64,000 nucleotides of DNA from Pseudoxanthomonas sp. 3HH-4. Its GTDB lineage: Bacteria; Pseudomonadota; Gammaproteobacteria; Xanthomonadales; Xanthomonadaceae. Location: the NCBI RefSeq assembly GCF_006716465.1, contig NZ_VFPB01000002.1, forward strand, positions 1-64,000, given 5' to 3'. Below are positions 59,450-64,000 of the stretch, piece by piece. Positions within the stretch are counted from its first letter, which is position 1. Each line of letters opens with the position of its first letter. A model generated the notes under the pieces. The model was not told the origin of the DNA. It did not search any database and was given only the letters and a program-made list of their open reading frames with translations. The position numbers and the translations under genes were made by a program.

Positions 59450-59570
59450 AGCTGTTGCGGAAGGCCGCCCCGTTTGTCGCAGGGGATGAGACTGTGACCG
59501 CCTACCTTGACTTCATTCTGTCCGCCCTCACATGAGGGTAAGCGGCAATCCGTCAATCACAGGGGGACGA

Positions 59571-60170
59571 GTGAACAAGGACCTGTTGCTCAAAGACATT
59601 GCCGAGAGCGGCTACAACATCGGCTACGCGGCGAAGAAACATCTAGCAACCTATGACATTGTCGAGAAAGCGCCTGGCTGGATCAGCATCATGAGCTTCG
59701 CTTTCGGCGTTCTCGCACTTGTCATTCCTCAGCTTAACAACAACATCCTGGCGGCGTTCTTGTTGATCGTTGCCTACGCGGTCTTCTACTTCAATTCCTA
59801 CCAAGATACCCGACTGGAATACTCCAAAGTCGGAAGTCGTCTGACGACCATCTTTACCACGCTCCGCTCCCTCCTTTACGAGACAAAGAGTCGAGACGAC
59901 TCCGCCAATTTTGACGACCTTGAAGCGCGGTATCGCGAGCTGCTCAATGAGTCGCAAAGCATTGGTATCAGCAAGCAGATTTTCCTAAGCGACTGGTACG
60001 CACACTACAAATTTTTCTGGCAAGCGGAGCGAAGCTGGCTGGAGGAGTACCGCCCTTTTACCTTTTGGCGGGACAAGATTCCGCTATCAGCCTCGATTAC
60101 CGGTATCGCTTTGGTGAGCGCCGCAGTCTGCAGCGTTGCCTACTGGATTAACAAGGGGTTCTGCGCGTGA
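59571..60170 (+). CDS. SLATT domain membrane effector (CBASS-associated)
   Basis: 199 aa from GTG 59571 with AGGGGG just upstream (an ATG at 59532 would give 212 aa). N-terminal helical part (YNIGYAAKKHLATYDIVEKA), two transmembrane helices at about 40-78 (ISIMSFAFGVLALVIPQL; ILAAFLLIVAYAVFYFNSY), a soluble helical hairpin with Arg/Glu pairs, and a third transmembrane helix near the C-terminus (SITGIALVSAAVCSVAYWIN). This is the SLATT layout, thought to form membrane pores when triggered. Its stop overlaps the CD-NTase start (GTGA), so the two form one operon. Lower GC than the backbone. Confidence 0.85.
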   Translation: MNKDLLLKDIAESGYNIGYAAKKHLATYDIVEKAPGWISIMSFAFGVLALVIPQLNNNILAAFLLIVAYAVFYFNSYQDTRLEYSKVGSRLTTIFTTLRSLLYETKSRDDSANFDDLEARYRELLNESQSIGISKQIFLSDWYAHYKFFWQAERSWLEEYRPFTFWRDKIPLSASITGIALVSAAVCSVAYWINKGFCA

Positions 60171-61465
60171 GCGACGCTTCGCTTTTCAGCCAATTTCGAG
60201 ACAACATCGCAGTAAGTAATGCAGCAGACATTTCGACGAAGTACGCAAATATCACGACCCGGCTGAACAAAGATTTTTGGGACTCCGACTCGGACACCGC
60301 ACACACTTTACAGATTGGCTCCTATGGCCGCCGAACCGCCATTGATGGCGTAAGCGACTTGGACATGGCCTTTTCCATTCCGAAGGCTAAGTTCGATCAC
60401 TACAAGAGCCTCGGAAGTGATGGCCCCAAGACGATGCTCGATGATGTCAAAGCATCGCTCCGGAAGCGTTACGACAACGGCACGAAGATCAAAGTTGATG
60501 GTCAAGTCGTCGGCGTGTTTTTCTCGAACTACCACGTTGAGGTTTTGCCTGCCTATGAAGATTCCGATGGCAACTTCACGCACGGCGACACAAACACGGG
60601 CACTTGGAAGCTAACGAAGCCTCGCCCAGAGATTGAGGCTGTAAATAAGCTCAATTCCGAAACCAACTGGAATCTTAAGAATGCGTGCAAGATGTTGCGC
60701 GAGTGGCGGAATCACGTTGGCCTGAAGATGGGCGGACTCCTTATCGACACGCTCGTTTACAACTTCTTTGACGAGCGCAACGAGCACGACGAGGCCACAT
60801 TCAAGGACTATCCGCAAATGTTCGTTGACCTTTTCACCTATCTAGGTGACTTGGCTGAACAGGATTACTGGTGGGCTCCGGGAAGCAATCAGCGAGTCAA
60901 ATGCAAGACCAAGTTCCAGCCCAAAGCTAAGAAGGCTGCGAAGCGTTGCCAAGAGGCAATCGACGCGACCGAAGAATCAAAGAAGGTAAAGCATTGGAAG
61001 AAGGTGTTTGGCCGGAAGTTTCCCGCCGCACCCGCAACAACTACTGCCTCTGATCGGTCGGTACTCATTCTTTCCTTCGACCGTGAGCAGTTCATCGAAG
61101 ACAGTATCCCGGTTGATATTCGCTACCACATCGAGGTAGAGGGAGAGGTCCGTGTCGGTAACGCCGTGCAGGATAGGATTCGACAGGCATTGCGTCGAAG
61201 GGAGCGTGTTCCTCTCGGCCGACATTTGAGGTTCTACGTCTCTGAATGCGACGTTCCTGAACCCTACGCCATTTGGTGGAAGGTTCGGAATCAAGGTCCA
61301 GTCGCCATTGAGCGAAAGATGCTGCGAGGAGAGATCACACCGGACGCGGACGGGCTCAAGCAGAAGTACGAAACAACTGACTTCAGTGGCGACCATTACG
61401 TCGAGGTGTACGCCATAAAAGATGGTGTATGTGTCGCGCGTGGAAAGTTGAAGGTGGCCCTCTAG
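60167..61465 (+). CDS. CD-NTase (SMODS-type nucleotide cyclase) with C-terminal AGS-C-like domain
   Basis: 432 aa, GTG start. Nucleotidyltransferase core: Gly51-Ser52 in QIGSYGRRTAIDG, Asp64 and Asp66 in VSDLDMAFS, and a third acidic position as Glu125 in YHVEVLPAYED, where Asp is more common. Helical OAS-type C-lobe to about residue 250. The last ~130 residues contain VPEPYAIWWKVRNQG, MLRGEIT and HYVEVYAIKDGVCVARG, the pattern of the AGS-C sensor domain. It should make a cyclic oligonucleotide on infection that activates the SLATT pore. No Cap2/Cap3 or HORMA/TRIP13 genes are adjacent, so a short type I CBASS. Confidence 0.9.
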   Translation: MSDASLFSQFRDNIAVSNAADISTKYANITTRLNKDFWDSDSDTAHTLQIGSYGRRTAIDGVSDLDMAFSIPKAKFDHYKSLGSDGPKTMLDDVKASLRKRYDNGTKIKVDGQVVGVFFSNYHVEVLPAYEDSDGNFTHGDTNTGTWKLTKPRPEIEAVNKLNSETNWNLKNACKMLREWRNHVGLKMGGLLIDTLVYNFFDERNEHDEATFKDYPQMFVDLFTYLGDLAEQDYWWAPGSNQRVKCKTKFQPKAKKAAKRCQEAIDATEESKKVKHWKKVFGRKFPAAPATTTASDRSVLILSFDREQFIEDSIPVDIRYHIEVEGEVRVGNAVQDRIRQALRRRERVPLGRHLRFYVSECDVPEPYAIWWKVRNQGPVAIERKMLRGEITPDADGLKQKYETTDFSGDHYVEVYAIKDGVCVARGKLKVAL

Positions 61466-61899
61466 CCCTAAGGGAAGATCCAACGCGGCGATTCGCCCAG
61501 GAACATAGGTTGGGCTGAACGAAGTGAAGCCCAACACCGCGCGCCTTCCAACACCTCGATGTTGGGCTTCGCAAGCTCACCCCAACCTATCGCAGCCATT
61601 TGAAATAGAAGACGGGCCAGAGGGGCCTTTCGATTCCATGGGGGCACAAGATCAAAGAGTAGTTTGTGCCGTCCCTGCCCAGCCAGATGCTGGGACCAGC
61701 AGCGCCGGTTCGACAAGAACAGGGGCAAGAAAGTCTCCTTGCGGTGGATCTGAGCCGCGATAAGAAGTCGGAGCGCCGCAAATGCGCCAGCGGCTGCGCC
61801 CAACTGTGAGATATCGCGCTCATCGCCATAGGGAAATCGCCCCGCCAGACGTCTACCGTGATGGATGGGCGCTATTCGCGGCCCGCGCACTGTCGAACG
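61466..61899. other. Gene-free interval after the CBASS operon
   Basis: 434 bp. It contains the palindromic pair at 61505-61590. A minus-strand frame of 148 codons covers most of it (61914-61468), but part is repeat-derived and it shows no domain or ribosome-binding site; it could be a fragment of a lost gene. No other signal is seen. Confidence 0.6.
61505..61590. repeat. Palindromic pair TAGGTTGGGCTGA type
   Basis: ATAGGTTGGGCTGAACGAAG followed by TGAAGCCCAACA (61505-61536) faces TGTTGGGCTTCGCAAGCTCA followed by CCCCAACCTAT (61560-61590). It can fold into one long imperfect hairpin 40 bp after the CD-NTase stop. A sister copy lies at 63013-63102. Confidence 0.85.
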
Positions 61900-62349
61900 A
61901 TGATCAAAGACCACCCGAACCCGTACATCCAGGCCTCGCTCCGCGAGCTATCCGCCGCCCTCGACCGGTGCGCACGCCAACTGCAGGCGGCGAATGGGAC
62001 AGTAGAGCGCCAGGATATGGCACACCTTCTCCTCGCCGCAGCCAAGCGCCTCGCCCCCAAGGACAAGAGCCTGGGAGAGCCGGTCAGTCGCGTACGCGCA
62101 GGTGCAGAGGTCCTTCCAGAGTTCTGGCCGCGCTACGAACTCGAGAAGCGCGCAATTCGCTGGCACCTGTTCCACCAAGCCACTGAGGCCGCCGGACTCA
62201 CGCCTGCGGACTTCGGTGCGTACTTCACACTGACAGGGCGGCCCCTGACGGACCGCGTCCTGGAAAGCGAAGACGGCTACCGCGAAGCCCTGGATTGGAT
62301 TGAAGAAGCCCGCCGTGCAGGTGACTGGGCCTCTCGCCAAGTTGAGTAG
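61900..62349 (+). CDS. Hypothetical protein
   Basis: 149 aa from ATG 61900 (MIKDHPNPYIQASLRELSAA). Mostly helical and charged, with no signal peptide or membrane segment. No family recognised; composition (acidic/basic helices, higher GC) looks like backbone coding sequence. An in-frame ATG at 61858 would extend it by 14 residues. Function unknown. Confidence 0.6.
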   Translation: MIKDHPNPYIQASLRELSAALDRCARQLQAANGTVERQDMAHLLLAAAKRLAPKDKSLGEPVSRVRAGAEVLPEFWPRYELEKRAIRWHLFHQATEAAGLTPADFGAYFTLTGRPLTDRVLESEDGYREALDWIEEARRAGDWASRQVE

Positions 62350-62466
62350 AACCCTAGGCTGGGCCAGGAAACAGAGATCAGAGTGCAATTGCTTCCGGAC
62401 GACCGGTGAACCTCGCGACGCCGTAGCACCGCGCATCCCGGGTGTCAGTCATCAGCCAAGCGCACT

Positions 62467-62853
62467 CTAAGGCTCGCCCTGGAACACCAGCGTCACCTTG
62501 GGCCTCGCCGGATCACCCGCGCTGTACTGCGTCTGCGGAAAGTCGGGATAGTCCGGGTAGCTCGCATGCAACGTGTCGTTGGACAGCCACCGCAGCTTCA
62601 GCGGTGCGTGGTCGAAGGGCGCGTCGAACCCGGCAACGCCGGTGGAGGCCATGCACTCGGCCTTGCGCGAAGACTCCAGCACCGTGACCTGGGTGCGACG
62701 GTAGGTGGTCAGGCTGCAGCCGCAATGGCGCAACTCGGCCTTCAGCGTGCCGTCGGGTGATGGCAGCATGTCGACGTATTCGTCCACACAACCGCAGGCG
62801 GTCAGGCCGCACAGCAACACACAAGAAACCACGACGCGGGATAGCTGCTTCAT
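62467..62853 (-). CDS. Putative lipoprotein
   Basis: 128 aa. Signal SRVVVSCVLLCGLTAC with lipobox LTAC (Cys about residue 20), followed by several Cys (GCVDEY, RHCGCSL, AECM). Residues about 28-65 (PDGTLKAELRHCGCSLTTY) repeat a pattern common in small Xanthomonadaceae lipoproteins. Function unknown. ATG 62853 chosen because upstream frame lacks a signal. Confidence 0.78.
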   Translation of the reverse strand: MKQLSRVVVSCVLLCGLTACGCVDEYVDMLPSPDGTLKAELRHCGCSLTTYRRTQVTVLESSRKAECMASTGVAGFDAPFDHAPLKLRWLSNDTLHASYPDYPDFPQTQYSAGDPARPKVTLVFQGEP

Positions 62854-63012
62854 GACTGACCGACTCCCAAGCGAAACGACATTCCTGCACCCAATCCTGC
62901 CAGCCATTCGCGTCATCGCAAAGCAAAAAAAGGAGGCGCGCTGCGCCTCCCACTAAGAATTCATATAACGCCGGGGGGCTTGCGGCAACGCCAAGGTGCG
63001 GGCTGCAGTGCA

Positions 63013-63102
63013 GTAGGATGGGTTGAGCCGCAGGCGATACCCATGAACCGCGGCGCGCCGCCATCACGACGATGGGTATCGCTTTACTCAACCCATCCTA
63101 CG
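63013..63102. repeat. Palindromic pair GTAGGATGGGTTGAG type
   Basis: GTAGGATGGGTTGAGCCGCA followed by GGCGATACCCAT at 63013-63044 and its inverse at 63071-63102. Related in layout and motif (TAGG-TGGGTTGA...CCCA) to the copy at 61505-61590. It overlaps the end of the following minus-strand gene, whose last residues and stop are encoded by the repeat arm. Confidence 0.87.
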
Positions 63103-63735
63103 TGCGTTTTCCGGCAAAGCCGAAAGCTTCAGCAATGCGCGGGTTCGCACCACCGTGTTCATGACCTCATCCTTGAATCCGCTATCAGATAGCAAGAATT
63201 TCTCCAGTTCGGCGGATCGCCGCTTGAGTTCGATGACCCAAGGCCATTCATCGGGGCAAGACTTCACTTCCGCGAATGATCGCTTGCTCTGATCCACATC
63301 ACCCGCCAAGCCAGCGGACACTGCCAAGTGGTAGTGATTCCATAGCGTGCGGGGCGCCTCGCGCGTGAGCCAGTCCTGCACGTGGGAGGGCGACGGGAAG
63401 CGCCCTCGAAGATCGACCAACTCCTTCGCCGCACGCTCTACGAGCGCCTGAGCTGCCGCAGCAAACTGCTCATCGCTCTCGTACGGCTGGAAGCTCTCGA
63501 CGCGATACTCACCGGCATCGAACGACACGTAGTCCTTCTCGTACCAGAGCCAGCACGCGCCCACATTCAGGTAACTGCCCCGTCCCCAGGCGGAGGGCTG
63601 AAATTCGATCACCCCGACCCAGAAGGACTGATCGTCAAGCCAGATCCTGGAGCGTCCCTTCGGTATGCAGCCGAGTGGCTTCAGAACCGATTTCGCGGCG
63701 GCATTGATCAGGCGGGCGGACGCAGGCCTTGGCAT
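63088..63735 (-). CDS. Hypothetical protein (DUF4304-like pattern)
   Basis: 215 aa from ATG 63735 (MPRPASARLINAAAKSVLKP). The middle has GRSRIWLDDQSFWVGVIEFQ, WGRGSYLNVGACWLWYEKDY, then a helical C-terminus. The layout is similar to DUF4304-type proteins that occur among toxin-immunity and phage-related genes; I am not sure of it. The last codons and stop lie in the palindromic repeat at 63013-63102, so the native C-terminus may have been altered. Confidence 0.65.
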   Translation of the reverse strand: MPRPASARLINAAAKSVLKPLGCIPKGRSRIWLDDQSFWVGVIEFQPSAWGRGSYLNVGACWLWYEKDYVSFDAGEYRVESFQPYESDEQFAAAAQALVERAAKELVDLRGRFPSPSHVQDWLTREAPRTLWNHYHLAVSAGLAGDVDQSKRSFAEVKSCPDEWPWVIELKRRSAELEKFLLSDSGFKDEVMNTVVRTRALLKLSALPENARRMG

Positions 63736-63993
63736 AGGTCGCCAGCGTACGCCATTCAAGCAAATCGAGGATGCTTCCGGGAGCAGAGGCGGGCTAGGCG
63801 GCACACCCTGCAAAACCCGTACAGGACCGTGGCAGTGCCGCCGAACGGCGAGTGCGTACAGCAATGTGGGCACGGAGTGAAGAGTCCTGAAAGCGCGCTT
63901 ACGTACGTCATGCCGTTGAATCCACTTCCGCTCCCCTTGCGTAGAGCACCTGCCTACGGTGGGTAGGCGTTACCGTTCTGATGGGAGAGAAAC

Positions 63994-64000
63994 ATGCAGA
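63994..64000 (+). CDS. Possible start of a gene running off the right edge
   Basis: GGGAGAG at 63983-63989 sits 4 nt before ATG 63994. Only two codons are visible, so this is a hint rather than a gene call. Confidence 0.2.

Larger units (their letters stand above)
59053..59570. other. Gene-free interval between tRNA-Leu and the CBASS operon
   Basis: 518 bp. It holds a terminator at 59061-59082, a tRNA-like 3' end at 59258-59290, a second terminator at 59383-59407 and another tRNA-like 3' end at 59421-59449. No protein gene is supported. Two terminators in the same direction with no gene between suggest a lost or non-coding transcript. Confidence 0.7.

Overview
The window looks like chromosome of a Xanthomonadaceae bacterium, most probably Pseudoxanthomonas or a close relative. 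This is an inference from the Xanthomonas-type attC sites, the GC-rich backbone, the gene content (DUF6116 protein, MetX-like serine/homoserine acyltransferase, fused branched-chain E1) and the GTAG-ended REP-like palindromes. The backbone is ordinary housekeeping DNA. It is bounded by two accessory regions, one at each end of the window.

Region 1 (1-6109) is the distal part of a chromosomal integron. It holds thirteen complete gene cassettes and the tail of a fourteenth. All are in + orientation and separated by 14 near-identical attC sites; the last site is truncated and marks the end of the array. The integrase and attI should lie to the left, outside the window. Most cassette products are small and unknown. 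Two look like lipoproteins, three have membrane segments, and one cassette has no convincing ORF.

Region 2 (6164-26828) starts with a ten-gene minus-strand run: SDHAF4-like factor, sdhC, sdhD, sdhA, sdhB, a MAPEG protein, sdhE, cptA/ygfX, lolC, lolD. ygfZ is divergent from it. Then come a ubiquinone hydroxylase behind a textbook FNR-type class II promoter, an FMN reductase, a fused 2-oxoacid dehydrogenase E1, a GST, a nucleotidyltransferase-like protein, a GNAT enzyme, glutaryl-CoA dehydrogenase, glycine-zipper envelope proteins, TatD, a secreted oxidoreductase/NTF2 fusion, TcdA, a cytochrome c'-like protein and a cold-shock protein.

Region 3 (27058-49293) carries a DUF456 protein, phospholipase A1, ArsC, a sterol-desaturase-like enzyme, a GST, class I fumarase, an ECF41 sigma factor with its carboxymuconolactone-decarboxylase partner, a TRIC-like channel, a LytS/LytTR two-component pair, an RND efflux permease and adaptor, an ABC exporter, a PQQ-type sugar dehydrogenase, a thioesterase, and an omega-amidase next to a glutamine/methionine aminotransferase. 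Several families of palindromic intergenic repeats occur here, including a 457-bp multi-hairpin element at 45966-46422.

Region 4 (49400-58905) is the complete cytochrome c maturation cluster ccmABCDEFGHI, broken at two internal points by GC-rich repeats. A MetX-family acyltransferase and a cysteine dioxygenase-like enzyme follow.

Region 5 (58967-64000) begins with tRNA-Leu(CAA), then tRNA-like 3' relics and two terminators, then a lower-GC two-gene operon encoding a SLATT membrane protein and a CD-NTase with an AGS-C-like sensor domain. This is a compact CBASS-type anti-phage system and the most interesting functional unit in the window. Hypothetical genes and paired palindromic repeats finish the window.
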